DNA from: Mucor racemosus
Taxonomy: Eukaryota > Mucoromycota > Mucoromycetes > Mucorales > Mucoraceae
Length of the DNA: 64,000 nucleotides
Direction of reading: 5' to 3'
Assembly (NCBI GenBank): GCA_027405735.1
Contig: JAPEHQ010000005.1
Coordinates: 744,001 to 808,000 of the forward strand
The translations under genes and the position numbers were made by a program. How positions within the stretch are numbered: the first letter of the stretch is position 1; the number at the start of each line of letters is the position of its first letter. The notes under the pieces are model-generated. The model was not told the DNA's origin and made no database searches. It saw nothing but the letters and a program-made list of their open reading frames with translations. Shown in pieces: positions 1-11,780 of this stretch.

Positions 1-9
1 TCATTTAAC

Positions 10-3000
10 TTATAATATACTTACATCAGTATTATGTCGAAGCCTATAATCGGCTAATAGACAATTTGTCAATCTAGGGGAAGCATTATACATCGAGAAT
101 TTCCTTATAATATTGGTGTGAACACCACCCTCCAAACTATTGGTTCCTCTGACACAGCGATAGACTGGGAGACCGAACTCATCAATTCTTCTTGTATAAT
201 ATAAAGGTACACCAACAGGATCCGAAATATGGCCTTTACTGATTGCATCGAGAATCTTGGCAGCTTGAGATTGACATTGTTTGTCGAACAGTTTTAGACC
301 AGTCTTGAGATCCAATGAATTACCATAATGGCTAAAGAGAGCTGCAACAACCGGATAAAGTTGCTTTGGAGGAGGAATTGTGCGTCTAATTCGTTTGGAA
401 ATCCAGCTAGGCCTTGCTTTTACCATACGGTCCCAGGTTATCTGGTTGCGTTTTAAGGCTTCGGTAACCCGTTTCTTGTCTTCTTCATTCACGAGAAACA
501 AAGCATCTCGAAAACGAGCCATAAACTCCTTGTGCATTCCATGCTTCTCCGAAACCGAGATGAAATCCATTAGGTGAAAAGCGTCTTTAAGCACCAAAGT
601 TGGAATAGTAGCAGCCTCATCAGCTTGTAAAGGAGTTTCATCTTCAATATCACTTCTGGCTGTACGCAAACAGCGGGTATCGACGTTAATAATCAGGAAC
701 TCATCCTTAATAGCCTCAAAGGTTATTCTATTTCTATCGGAACTTCTGTTATCGTGGCTACAAATTGGTGCAAGAGCTCTATACTTGAAGACATTCAAGA
801 CCTTCACCGGCAAACATTTACTACAACCTTCGGCTCTTTCAACAACCTTTCCAACGGCTAATTGGCGACCTCTACATGTATTTGACGTAGCATATAGGTT
901 GACATACGTGTTAATAGATACAGGTTTCTTAATAATACAATTAAGTTGTGGCAAAGCATCCATTGCGGCATTCAAATGTAAAGCTACATACGCATCATTT
1001 GCAGCATATTCTCTTTGCTCCTTGGTAAGATCGGAGGACTCCCAATCACCGCATCTTATTCCAACTGGCTTTGGTAAGTACTTTCCAAAAATGTCTTGAC
1101 AGAGACTTTGTAATGAGCACCCCTTCAATTTGTCCACGTAGCCTAACTCCAAATACTTGCTGCTTAATTCAATAAAAGCAAATGTATCATAGCTAGCTTT
1201 AGAAATTGCATAATCTCGGGACAGCTTCATAAGATCTTGCTTGACAGAACGTCCAATCTTTACAACATCATTACATTCAAGCAGAGTTTTGAGGTGTCTT
1301 GGTAAGTGAGCTCTTTTCTTCAAATGGAATAAGTAAACATTGTCTTGATGCGCAATTTGTATTAAAGAAACCTTCTGAACGATTGTTTTAGTTCTAATCA
1401 GATTAACATTCCATTCGCAGTCGAAGCCAATGTAAACTGGAATAACTTCGCCGGTATTGGGGTCTGTTTGCAAATAATCAAGAATTCTTGACGCCATTAA
1501 ATCCATCTGTTTGCCTGCTGAAAGATATAAAACTGTGACATTATCAGGGACCTTATAATGAGGGAGATTGGGATTTCCTTCTATTTCACTATTTGTGTGG
1601 ACAACATTTTTTGTCAATGAAGGTATCCATTTTTCCAAAGATTGCTGATCACCAACGACATTATCAGTGTAAAACACCTTTGGCTCGGGTTGTTGGTTTG
1701 CAAGGTATGTCTTCATCATCTGAGCAAAGCTTTCTTCTAATTGGGGAAGTGATTTAGTTGATGCTAAGACCATCATGCGAATTTCTTCAAATTCATTGCA
1801 CAACGTATACAAAGCAGTAAAGATAGAGACACCATTTAATTGTGCGATTTGCTTGATTATCTTAAAAGTATGATCTCCTTTTAGTATAATACCACCAAGC
1901 TTCATCATCTCAGAATCAACACGGTCCTTGATATTATCCATGTAGCTAGTATACACATATCCAATATAAGAAGCCGAAGGAACACTACCGTTGTAACCTT
2001 TTTTATCATGGAATTCAGAAAACTCGGCTGCCTTCCCATTCCCAAAGGAGTTATTTGACTTATGCGAATAAGCTGCAGCAAGATATTGATACTGGAGTTT
2101 ATCGTATCTTAAATGATGCATTTCTTGAAGGGTTTTGTGCAGACGTCCTGGACCAACTGAATTTTGCATCAATGGACGTAATAGGTCAACTAACATTATT
2201 GAAATACCAGATTTGTGAGTTAAAAGAGCCGGGAAATCACTTTGTACATGGTAAGGAAGCTGTCGGATGACTTCACTGTCGTAACCTGTATAACTATGCT
2301 TCGTATTTTTGGAACATACATAGCGAGAAGACATCATATAAAATGAGCTAAAATAAGTAGTTTAATTATAAAGTTGTCATAGATAAAAATATTATTACTT
2401 ACTCGTTGACATCAATAATACGGCGAGCATTTTCCAAAAAGCCTTTAACATTTAGATTACTATCACATTTAGGACAAGAAAGTTTTGATTCACCCGGCAT
2501 TAAATATTGAGGAAACCACAAAAACAAGCGAGGCATGTATAACACATCCGGCCTTGGCCATCCTTGATTATGGTACACATTAAGATTAAAGCTAGGACTA
2601 CCTTGAGATACCCAGAAAGTCTTTCCTTCAGTGTATTCGGAAGGCGCTTTACCACGATTTGGGCCCTTTCGCAATCTATCAAGAACCTTCTTCGTTAAAA
2701 TGTCCACTGGACTATCTTCTATGATTTGAAGAAACTCTTCTTCTTCTTTATGGATAGTAGACATATTGATAGGAAGAGTATCTTGATCTTCATCATCGTC
2801 ATCATCGTCATCATCAGCGTCTAAACCGTCGTCTAAAGGCACAAAGGTAGCATTGAGATTCTGGTTTGCGATTACATTTGCCTATGTTTACATATTGTGA
2901 AAATATTAGAACGCTGCTTAACATTAATGATAGCAACTTTTAAGATTACCTCAGAATTAGAGTTTTCGGCTAATAGAATCGAGTCAGAACTTGATGTCTC

Positions 3001-3135
3001 GTTTGATGGAGAACTACTTTGATTGTTTGATTCGGTCATGAAAAATGAGTTCAATATCTTTTGAGATGGGTCTATTATCTTTTTGTTTCTAGAACCATTT
3101 TTTCGGCCACGACCAATATTGTTAGACTTAGTCAT
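10..3135 (-). CDS. DDE-transposase-like protein with zinc domain and DEDDy 3'-5' exonuclease domain, partial
   Basis: Exons read on the minus strand: 3135-2950, 2881-2403, 2347 down to about 27, where a perfect GTAAGT follows a GAT codon. The frame meets a stop at 10-12, but the splice signal suggests the gene continues past the left edge. The start is the first ATG; residues 1-60 are basic and serine-rich. Residues about 110-215 hold an RPDVLYMPRLFLWFP block and a CPKC pair, resembling the fungal domain annotated DUF6729. GDHTFK (D about 380), TDN (D about 450) and TNSLEGG (E about 961) look like a DDE catalytic triad. Between the second D and the E sits a complete DEDDy exonuclease: FDCEW (about 531), a D in VKQDLMKL and YAANDAY. 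All exonuclease acids are present. The exonuclease call is firm; the transposase fold is inferred from motifs. It may be an active mobile gene or a domesticated one; no terminal repeats were found. Confidence 0.75.
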
Positions 3136-3725
3136 TTTTTGAATCAATTAGAATAAGAAATCTAAGATAATGAAGCACAACTCGAAGGTTTTATTATGAC
3201 AGATTTTACATATTTATATATTTTTATTAACTCTCAGGGGTTAAGATTGCGATTAATTGACATTTCAAGGTCAAGCAGGGTTATTAAGACCCCTTCATTT
3301 TAATAATAAGATTAATTTTTAACTTATTGGGGTTTAATGTATGATTATTGTTATTTGGCTATGAAACTTCTCAACAAGATTCACTTGTTTTATCATTTTT
3401 TCTGTAGATTGTTGGATATTATCTGTTGAAATCAGGCACATTTTGTACATTTAAACTCAAAATGATATTTTTAAACTCAAAAACTAATATTTGAAGCTCA
3501 ATAACTAATATTTCAATCTCAATAACTAGAATTAAAACCCAATAACTAGAATTCGAAGCAATTTTATTGGCTTACAAATAAATTCAAACCCAATAACTAG
3601 ATTATCCGACCACTTGATTGGATAAAACACACCCCAGCTATGGCTTGAGAGCCAAAACGCAATTTTTTGACCAATCTGAACAAAAAATGTATTTTATTTT
3701 CAATCTCAGTCTATAGGTGTAAAAA
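3136..3725. repeat. Degenerate 21-nt tandem repeat in an intergenic stretch
   Basis: No gene is seen between the exonuclease gene and the protease gene. Positions 3453-3555 hold about five diverged units of 20-21 nt with the core CTCAATAACTA, and a further unit lies at 3586-3603 after a 30-nt gap. The units drift steadily from one to the next, so this looks like an old tandem expansion. The rest is AT-rich and without signal. Confidence 0.6.
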
Positions 3726-5352
3726 TCACTTGTTTTTGACATTATTCAAATAAATACCATCGATATGAATGGAGCCAGATGTCATGACTTGATTGTTAGG
3801 ATCCAAGTAAGCCCATAACTCGTTTCTCCAAGAAGTATTAAAAGAACCATATATATCATAGCCGTTTTTATTCCAACATGATGCACTACCGCCATGTAAT
3901 TGACCCACGACTCGATGCCTTGCATCAAACAAAGGAGATCCCGAGCTCCCGGGTTCAGTTGTACCACGTGTCCAGCGTTCTACTTTCCAATGTCCTTTGC
4001 GTGGACACTCAGACCAACATGCAGGAAGTAAATGTCTATTATAAATTGACAGCTTTTTAAAATCGCCACTAGGATGATGTATCCCAACTAATGGTGGTTC
4101 AGGTGTTTCAACAGTACTCCAGCCTGCTAGATAGACATTGAATTTGCTAGGAATTGGTTCTTGAATTTCTAGTAATGCATAATCCGATATTGGCGAGCCA
4201 GCTATACAGTATAAATATTTAGATTTTTATCAAAAAATAAATAAATAGAATATCATTATTACCTAACCATTTAAGGCCATGAAGTGTATCTGAATAAGAT
4301 GTAAATTTGTTCTTATTGTATCCATTGCATGTACGTCTCTGGTGATTAAACATGACTATATCTGTAGCAGGGTTTGATGATTCCGTGCAGTGATAAGCCT
4401 ATAATATTAATAATCGTTCTTACATGTTCTAGACATCCTACTCACTGTCAGTAATAATTGTCTTCCATCATGCTGTGCATTGTTTAGTAATACGCCAGTA
4501 CAGTACATTTGATTCTCATCTGTTAATAACACTGCTACTGACCTAGCTTCTTTGGACCAATCCATGCCAGCTACATCACACGATAAATCAACATTGCATT
4601 TACCAGAATGATGATGTTGTTTTCTTTTCGAGAATATGCGTTGATATTTGTTGTTTTGATATTGTTCTTGTTGCAAACTTGAATTGAAAAACGGAATATG
4701 TTTATACCCATAAACAACTCGACTGATGTGTATTTTTGGTAACTGTTTTACTCGAGATGAGGAAACATATTCAATCACAAGATGATCTCCTTGTAGTGGT
4801 AAAGTTGTAAATGTGCTGTGTGATGTTGTTTCTGCTGTAAATGCGCCCAATATAACCTTTTTGTTTATATGTTTGAGAAAATTGAACTTTTATATTACAT
4901 AACTGTAGTATACAAACCTCTTGATTATTATTATAAACATAAACTTCTCCTCCTTCTGGCAGCCACCATGTATCAAAGATTAAACTTAATGACAATGCAC
5001 CAGCACTGTGAATTTTGATTCTCCATCGATTGATTTCATCAGTATTATGAGTCTGATCAATGAGTGTATGTTGGGGTAACTTTTTAATGGGGAATGAAAT
5101 AGAAACTGGGATTGATTTTGCAAATATGAATGGTTTACTATCACGAGAAGAATGTAATAAATCTATGATAGAAGGCGCGGGTATATTGCGTGTATATATT
5201 GAATTGGTACTGTGAAAATCAATATGAGGTGGATATTTACCAATACAACAACTCAATTGTCCGTGTATTGGTTGAATGTAATACAAGAAAATTACGGTAA
5301 TGATTATATGACTCAAAGATAATATCGGTAGTGCTGTACAACAACCTATCAT
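3726..5352 (-). CDS. Secreted lysyl-endopeptidase-like serine protease (S1 fold)
   Basis: Four exons on the minus strand: 5352-4918, 4856-4446, 4398-4263, 4201-3726, giving 485 aa; introns are 61, 47 and 61 nt. Residues 1-31 form a signal peptide ending in IHG. The N-terminal half (about 32-250) includes a histidine/asparagine-rich stretch and resembles a propeptide. The catalytic domain shows the chymotrypsin-fold triad: His285 in LTAYHC (formed only after splicing), Asp334 in SDYALLEI and Ser414 in EPGSSGSPLFD, plus GIHHPSGD and QLHGGSASC. This motif set matches lysyl endopeptidases of the Achromobacter protease I type, which cleave after lysine and act outside the cell. Lys specificity is inferred from the family. 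It is divergent from the NAD(P)-binding gene across 322 bp. Fungal-style introns argue against recent bacterial origin or contamination. Confidence 0.85.
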
Positions 5353-5674
5353 AATTTTAAGCGTTTGTAACTTGACAATGAAATGTTAAAGATATAACAA
5401 AAAAATACTACAAATCAAAAAGAAATGACTCTAAAAATAACAAGGGAAAAAGAAAACTCGGGTGTACGAAGTATGGAGATACTACTTTGTACAACTTCAG
5501 CCACTATCCTTACGCAGCAAGGAAACTCACGATTAATCACAAATGCTCAGGTCTTGGTATTTGTCTTGGCTTGAAAACCAAAATCATATTATAAATACTG
5601 CATGATCAGTTTTCCTGGATTTTATTTTTTTCTTTTCTACATCAAAAAATATATTAAAACAAATTACAAACAAA
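5353..5674. promoter_or_regulatory. Divergent promoter region, protease / NAD(P)-binding gene
   Basis: A 322-bp AT-rich stretch between two divergent start codons. A TATAAATA box at 5590-5597 lies about 80 bp before the plus-strand start. No TATA-like box of comparable quality is seen on the protease side. No operators can be named. Confidence 0.4.
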
Positions 5675-6343
5675 ATGGTTAAAGTAGCAGTATTCGGTGG
5701 CTCCAAGGGATGCTCTCGAGCAATGGTTATTCAAGGTCTCGAAAACGGTGAACATCAATTCAAGTTATTAATCAGAAATCCAGATAATGCTGATTACACT
5801 GAAGATCAAAAATCAAAATTAACCATCATCAAAGGTGATGCCCTTGACCCTGCAGTTGTTAAAGAAACTGTTCAAAATACCGACGTTATTGTCTATTCTA
5901 TCGGTAGTGCTTTTAATTTCAAGAAATTGGATATGGTAAATCCAGGTTTGTGTCATGATACAATGGCTGTTTTGCTTAAAGTGCTTGATGATCTTCCCGA
6001 AAATGAGCGACCCAAGCGACTCGTCGTTATCTCTACCACCGGTTTAGATAACATGAAAGAAGTTCCTTACTTGTTCCATCCTTTATATCGTTTCGTTCTA
6101 CACGCTCCTCATCAGGATAAGAAGGAATTGGAGAGATTAGTTATCAATGAGAATAAATCTGTCCCCGATTGGATCATTGTGCGTCCTACTTTACTCACTG
6201 ATGGTGAACTTAAAGGTAAATACAAGGCTGATGTCGGTCTTTCTGGCTATACTGTTTCTCGACAAGATGTAGGACATTTCCTTCTCAATCAATGTATCGT
6301 TCCTACTACTTGGATCCATAAGAAAGTAGTCATTTCATATTAA
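5675..6343 (+). CDS. NAD(P)-binding Rossmann protein (atypical SDR / NAD(P)H-binding family)
   Basis: Intronless, 222 aa. The N terminus VAVFGGSKGCSR carries the glycine-rich dinucleotide loop after the first beta strand. TIIKGDALDP and NTDVIVYSIGS match the following strands of the NAD(P)H-binding family (PF13460 type; YwnB and biliverdin reductase B relatives). VVISTTGL and DWIIVRPTLLTDG are the later core segments; RQDVGHFLL is the usual C-terminal helix. The length is normal for this family, and the protein should be cytosolic with no signal peptide or membrane segment. The substrate cannot be told from sequence; such proteins reduce small molecules or act as redox-sensing regulators. The start is the first ATG, preceded by an A-rich leader and a TATA box about 80 bp upstream. 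Confidence 0.85.
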   Translation: MVKVAVFGGSKGCSRAMVIQGLENGEHQFKLLIRNPDNADYTEDQKSKLTIIKGDALDPAVVKETVQNTDVIVYSIGSAFNFKKLDMVNPGLCHDTMAVLLKVLDDLPENERPKRLVVISTTGLDNMKEVPYLFHPLYRFVLHAPHQDKKELERLVINENKSVPDWIIVRPTLLTDGELKGKYKADVGLSGYTVSRQDVGHFLLNQCIVPTTWIHKKVVISY

Positions 6344-6739
6344 AATACATCAAATAAATAATATCTAATTTTTACCCATTAATCAAATTTTTGGTCGCTT
6401 TCAATTTTACTCATTTTTCAAAGTATTTATACACATTACTAAAAGAGATATATTGAATGATGAAATATAATGAAACAAAACTTAACATGTGTAGTGTTTT
6501 AGGATATTTCTTAACATTGGATTATCACACTTGGTGTTCAACAGCCCCCTCCTACTTCATGTGGCCCCAAGAGCGCTTTTCTGAAAGTAAATGTACCATC
6601 TCAAATGAGTATTTTCTAAAGCCCTCTGGTACACCTCTGATACCTGGAGCTACATCCTCTAATGTAGTTGCTATATTTTAAAGAAACAAAGCATATCCCA
6701 AAATTAATTTATATACCTAAGCTTAACTATTGAATTTTC
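6344..6739. other. Intergenic, no gene seen
   Basis: 3' flank of the NAD(P)-binding gene. A short open frame at 6457-6681 has no recognisable domain, no splice partners and no promoter, and is not called. Confidence 0.5.
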
Positions 6740-8720
6740 GCAGCGTATTGCGAAATAATTTGGCAGACGCTGTGTAATTTCAATGATATTAAAACAGTAC
6801 ATTTTCAAATGAGCTTGCAGTGCCCTGTGAAGATTGGATGTAATTCGATCTCAAGACGCTTTGGAAAGCTTTATCTGCTATAAATTCAAAATCTTATAAA
6901 TCAAATACAAAATAAATATAAATATAAATATAAATATAAATACGAATAAAGCCTCGGTTTTAAAAAGACCTTTAGTTGTGAGCTAGATGCAAAAACAGAA
7001 ATGATGCTAGCTCCACTTGCTAATTATAATGCTAACACATCGAAATAATAAATTTCACGCAAACAGTACGAAATGAATGAGGTATTGTAAACACTAGAAC
7101 AACTTTTATCATTGAAGATGTTCCAAAAAAGGAGCATCTTATAATAATAATAAAATAGTTCTTTCTATATATATATATATATTGTAGAAGCTAAAAAGTT
7201 ACATTCAATAACCTTCAACTGCTTTTTCTTCTGATTAATCAATGAATAATTAAATAAGATTATATTCACTTTATAAAACTACATATTTTATGGTTTTATT
7301 ATACTCTATACTATAATTAACGAACTATTATTAACGCTCTGATACACTCAGAAAACGGTACACTTTATAAGTTAAAATGGATTTTGATATTCCTTTTGTA
7401 GCTTGTAGGTGCCTGCTAGGGCAAAATTGGAATGTTTTTTAATCTTCAAAATCGAAGCTTGCCCTCTTCCTAATAACCAACCTCATACTAAACACTCTTT
7501 AGGGTATATCTTAGACACTGCTAAATACATGAGAATTGGTCGTATTATACTACTATTCCTAGATTTATTCTATATCTCGCAAAAGATATAAAAACACGTA
7601 AAATGCATTGCTTTTTCCTTGAAAACTGGGTCCGACTTTTCATTCCTCTTCAACTTTTTTTTCCACTAAATAACACCAAGAAAAATTATATGCCAATATA
7701 TCTGAGATGTTCAGCTTTAATCTAAAAACGCGTTTCCAAGGATACCCTATCTCGAGTAGATAATATTATTTTTTTAATGCTAGTATTTCATATTTTATAG
7801 GTAGTATTTCATATTTCACTGCTAAAAATTGAAAACTGAGGCTTCATATCTTTGCAAAAATTAAGCTATCCTAACACTATCTAATAATAAAATTTATTTG
7901 TTTTGAAGTGCTCCATAATATGTTTCAGTATAAAAAAATTTGAGCATTTTTATTTTTTCTTTTATTTTTTCGATCTTTTTGTAGTGAAATACAAAATATT
8001 CAATATATTGAGCAACGCATTTTTTACTTTCATGTCATCAATCTCGTTGAGCTCTCTCTGACCCAGTTTAGTTTTTTTCAAAACATTGATTTTTCGTGGA
8101 GATATCCTTAAAAATGTGTACAAAGAGATACTTTCGCTTCTGGCTTCAATTTTTTCCCTGTATACCCTTATCCCAAATCCTGAATTTGAAAAAAAATTGA
8201 CAAAAAATCGTTTTCTCCACGAAAAATGCAGCTAAAAGGTCATTCAATAGCTCAATCAATAGGTAATTTTTTTACGCATTATTCTCATTACTTTTATTTG
8301 AAATAAACCTATAAAAATTGATGTATATCTTCAAAAAACCTCCAAAATTTCAAATACATTTTACTCAAAATGTAATGTAAAACATTTATTTTAATTTTGT
8401 CTATATGGATGCAGAGCTTAAAATTTACAGAAAACATTTAATACACTAGTTCAACTTACTTTTCAGTTCATGAGCTATTAAACAATTTTGTTTTTTGAAT
8501 CATTTTCTGATCGATTTTTCATCAAATTAATTTTGGGACTCAGTCAACATAGGCTTTAAGCTGTAATGTGAACTATGATTTTGGTTATTTTGGCCAAAAA
8601 TCAATATTTTTCGTTAAAACAAAAAATACAGAGTAAATTTCAGTTGCATCTATCTTGTAAATACAGAAAATTAACACCTCGACTTTAAGTGCTTAATTTT
8701 TAGTACTATCTAAAACCATA
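6740..8720 (+). repeat. Interspersed repeat family A, copy 1
   Basis: Long non-coding repeat, AT-rich, without sustained open frames. Its core from about 7310 onward is shared in the same order with copies at 26.6, 38.4 and 57.3 kb. Landmarks are the block TTTTTCGTGGAGATATCCT near 8090, AAAATGTGTACAAAGAGATAC just after it, TTTTCCTTGAAAACTGGGTC near 7615 and an AATACAGAGTA block near 8630. The upstream part (6740-7310) is shared with the 56.5-kb copy. It includes an AAATAT hexamer run at 6911-6942 and a TA run near 7170. No terminal repeats, target duplication or transposase were recognised, so the class is unknown. Confidence 0.7.
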
Positions 8721-9592
8721 TAAACCCTACTTTTTACAACCGTAAAAAAAACCGACAACAAAGACTCTATCTTGGCGAATTTCAATCCTAATGTCTTCCA
8801 ACTTTATACGAGGGTAGTTACACATATTTGGTGCAATGATCTCAAAGAGCAATTTTCACAACCTACTGTGTATGGAGAAAATCATTGCCGAAGTGCTTCT
8901 ATAGCTTACTGTGCACTCTTATTGAAAACAATTAAAATTACGGTCTCCACAAATACTGATACAAGCAAGCTGCCACTCTACATGATCATACGTATAAATA
9001 GATATTACAAGCTTTTCAGAAATCACCTTCCATGGGTCATTGTTGTGTATTTTTGGTAAGTTTGAACAACAAGATGGTTACCTGCTATTTATACCTACTA
9101 AGGTCAATAAGCTCATCAGTTCTCATCGAATATGGATCCAAATGAGCTGTTGTATGTCACCAAGCTAAGTACCATATCTTATTACTTTCTACAGCAATAT
9201 CAGTAGATCTTACAATCCATTTATTACAACAGTAAGCAAATAAACAAAAAAAAAATATGTGGTTTGCAACCCAATTTCAAAAGCATTCTTGCCTGAGCAG
9301 TTTCTAAATTATTGTTGTTGTTGCATCCCACTATTGCCGATAACTATACTTTATCCAGCCGTATGTTTATGTATTCTATTGTTTTATTTTAAATAACTTT
9401 TGAAAACATGAAAGAACTCAAAAAAAAACGGTTAAATTTCAAATAGATATTCAATTTTTTTGTGCAATGTGCATGATTAAATGTATTTCTATTAATTGAG
9501 TACTGAAATAATAATTATCTTTTTGTGAGTAAAATGTCTATAATATGAAGAAATAAGGTTGGTACTACCAATAGATCCATGTGAATCTAAAA
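8721..9592. other. Intergenic, no gene seen
   Basis: AT-rich sequence between repeat copy 1 and the 3' end of the amino acid transporter. An open frame at 8772-9059 lacks an ATG start and any recognisable family and is not called. Confidence 0.5.
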
Positions 9593-11780
9593 TTATCCAG
9601 ACGCTGCCCACTGTTTTGTTGTATTGTAAAAAGTGAAAAGCATGATCACAACACCAAAGCCTATCAAGGTCATATCGATCACACGTTTTGATCCTTTAGT
9701 AGTAGGTAACGCTAAATGGAATAAAGGAGGAAAGATCAAACTCAAGGGACCTATAATAACGATGATTTAGAGGCACCATCATAAATTGACTACAACATTA
9801 CTTACAACAGCAAACAGAACCAATCAAACTAATAAATTTGTCCAAATCATTTGCACCAGCCCAAGCAATCAAAGTACCAGAGATTACAATACAAGCACGC
9901 AATGTATTCTTTTGCCATTTAATGTACAAATTGTGTTTACCTGTACGATCACCAAACATTGCCTGTTCAATGATACGAATGGTGGGAAACAAGGTTAGTG
10001 CGTTGGACAAGAGCACAGCCACTGCATAACCTAATTGAACTGAATTAGGCAATACGCCAGCCGGTAAATTTAACAATGCAACAGTTTTAACATTTTCACC
10101 AAAAGCAAGGTATCCTAATGTACCGACTGAACATAATGTAGAGGCAACTAATATCATAACAAATGTTAACACTGCAGGAAATTTCTCGGGCTTTTCCATA
10201 GAATCACGGATGGGAATGATGAGACCTGAATTATTATGTTATCATAATGCAAATAAGGTCATATTACTATATACTAACCAATGCCTTCAAAAGAATAAAC
10301 AGCTGTACCAATAAATATAGAGAAGTTGGCTGAATTGAATAACCAATGAATACCAGGACCTGATTTAGGTGAAGTAACTCCATCTTCAAAAATTTCAATA
10401 ATATCAAATGTTAATAAACAGATTAAACCTCCAATAATCAATACGTCAGACAAAAGAGCAGTGGGAGATAGTTTAGCGATATTCCGAATTAAAACTAAAG
10501 GCATCAACATGATGGCCAGCATCACAAAAACAGCTGTAGCATTTAAATGAACCGTATCGCCGCTGAGAGCTCGTACTGCCTCAATGACATTTTGTACAAT
10601 GAAAATAGTACCACCACACATAAAGCCCATCTAATATAATAGATAATATTTAGTCAATCAGTATAATAAAATTATATATAAATGTTACCTGAGAAATAGC
10701 AATTGAAAATAATACAATAGATCTCATCCATGAGCCATATAATTGACCGCCCATATCACCATAACTACCAGTTAAATGTTGCTTACAATCCAATAATAGT
10801 AAAAAGCAATATAACGAAATACCACCCATTAACCACATGGTAAATATCGAAAATACAAGGCCACCATTGGAAAATGCCTTGGGCAAGAACAAAATGCCGC
10901 TACCGATAAAAGCTTTAAACAACAAAAATACAGTTTTTGTAATATTAGCTTTGTGTTCAGTTTTCTTTTGTTGTTTAACAAAATGACGTCTTCTCTTGTT
11001 GGGTAATAATGCCGTTTGTTCCGAGAACTCTTGCTGTTGTTCTTCATCATCTACTAATTGAGAATCTTCTTCTGAATCAGACAAATCTTCGCCTGCAAAT
11101 TGATTAATGACTGATGTGATGGCCAAATATTCCAAAAAATGACGGGTCACAGGATATGATTGATGTTGTGATGTACCTGCTGTATCAACTTGGTACAATC
11201 CTGTGGTATAATCTTGACGAGATTCTGCTGAGCACATGGAGTCAGGACGGAAAAGTTCTTGAAATGCTGGATTATTGTTAATATTATCAATTGGTTGAAC
11301 TGCTAATCGATGTTGTTGCTGAATGTGAAATCGGCGAAATCCTCCTGGTTTATCTAGATTTTCAAATTCTTCTGATGAATCATATTGACTTCCACCATGA
11401 ACACTTGTTGATGCACTGCCAATTCCATCATCATGAATAAGTTTACCAGCTTTTTGTTTTAAATCGCTAAATGATTTGGAGCGAGGTAAAGAATGTGCTG
11501 CCATAACTAAATTATTGGCATGAGTGTAAATATCGTGTGTAATTGCTGTTCCTGGTAGATGATAAGGGACGGGGATTTCAGCATCTATTGGTGGAGATAT
11601 AGCATTATTTGCATCTTCGGCAATAACAGTATTGCTGTCAGCATGAGAGCTACTGTTATTATTAGAGGAATTTTCACTGTGAATAGTGCTTGAATCATGT
11701 ACCAAATGTTGCTGAACAAAATTTACAATTGTTTCGTCAGTTATATCTATATTATTATTGTTGTTATTATTATTAGCCAT
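9593..11780 (-). CDS. Vacuolar amino acid transporter, AVT3/AVT4 type (AAAP family)
   Basis: Four exons on the minus strand: 11780-10689, 10630-10279, 10225-9806, 9750-9593, giving 673 aa; introns are 58, 53 and 55 nt. The first about 280 residues are a hydrophilic tail with an Asn run at residues 3-10, a serine/asparagine-rich part and an acidic SDSEEDSQ stretch. The transporter core starts at KTVFLLFKAFIGSGILFLP, the conserved first membrane helix, followed by AISQMGF, a GTAVYSFEGIGL block across the second intron and IPIRDSMEKP, all signatures of AVT3/4. About 11 membrane helices are expected; the last exon ends FTFYNTTKQWAASG. Fungal relatives export neutral amino acids from the vacuole by proton-coupled transport. 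The long cytosolic tail is typical of this subfamily and a likely site of phosphorylation. Substrate range is inferred. Confidence 0.88.

Noticed and set aside
10..27. Stop at 10-12 as the true end of the left-edge gene
   Set aside because: It follows a perfect GTAAGT donor, so an intron leading beyond the window is more likely.
3453..3603. Regular repeats considered as a CRISPR-like array
   Set aside because: Units are contiguous and drift in sequence; there are no unique spacers, and the host is a eukaryote.
6457..6681. 74-aa open frame with somewhat higher GC
   Set aside because: No domain, no promoter, no similarity recognised; it could not be told from chance.
7165..7185. TA dinucleotide run as a replication origin or promoter
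   Set aside because: Simple repeat inside a family A copy; several similar runs occur without any gene nearby.
8772..9059. 95-aa open frame on the plus strand
   Set aside because: No ATG at its start, no recognisable family, no splice-supported extension.
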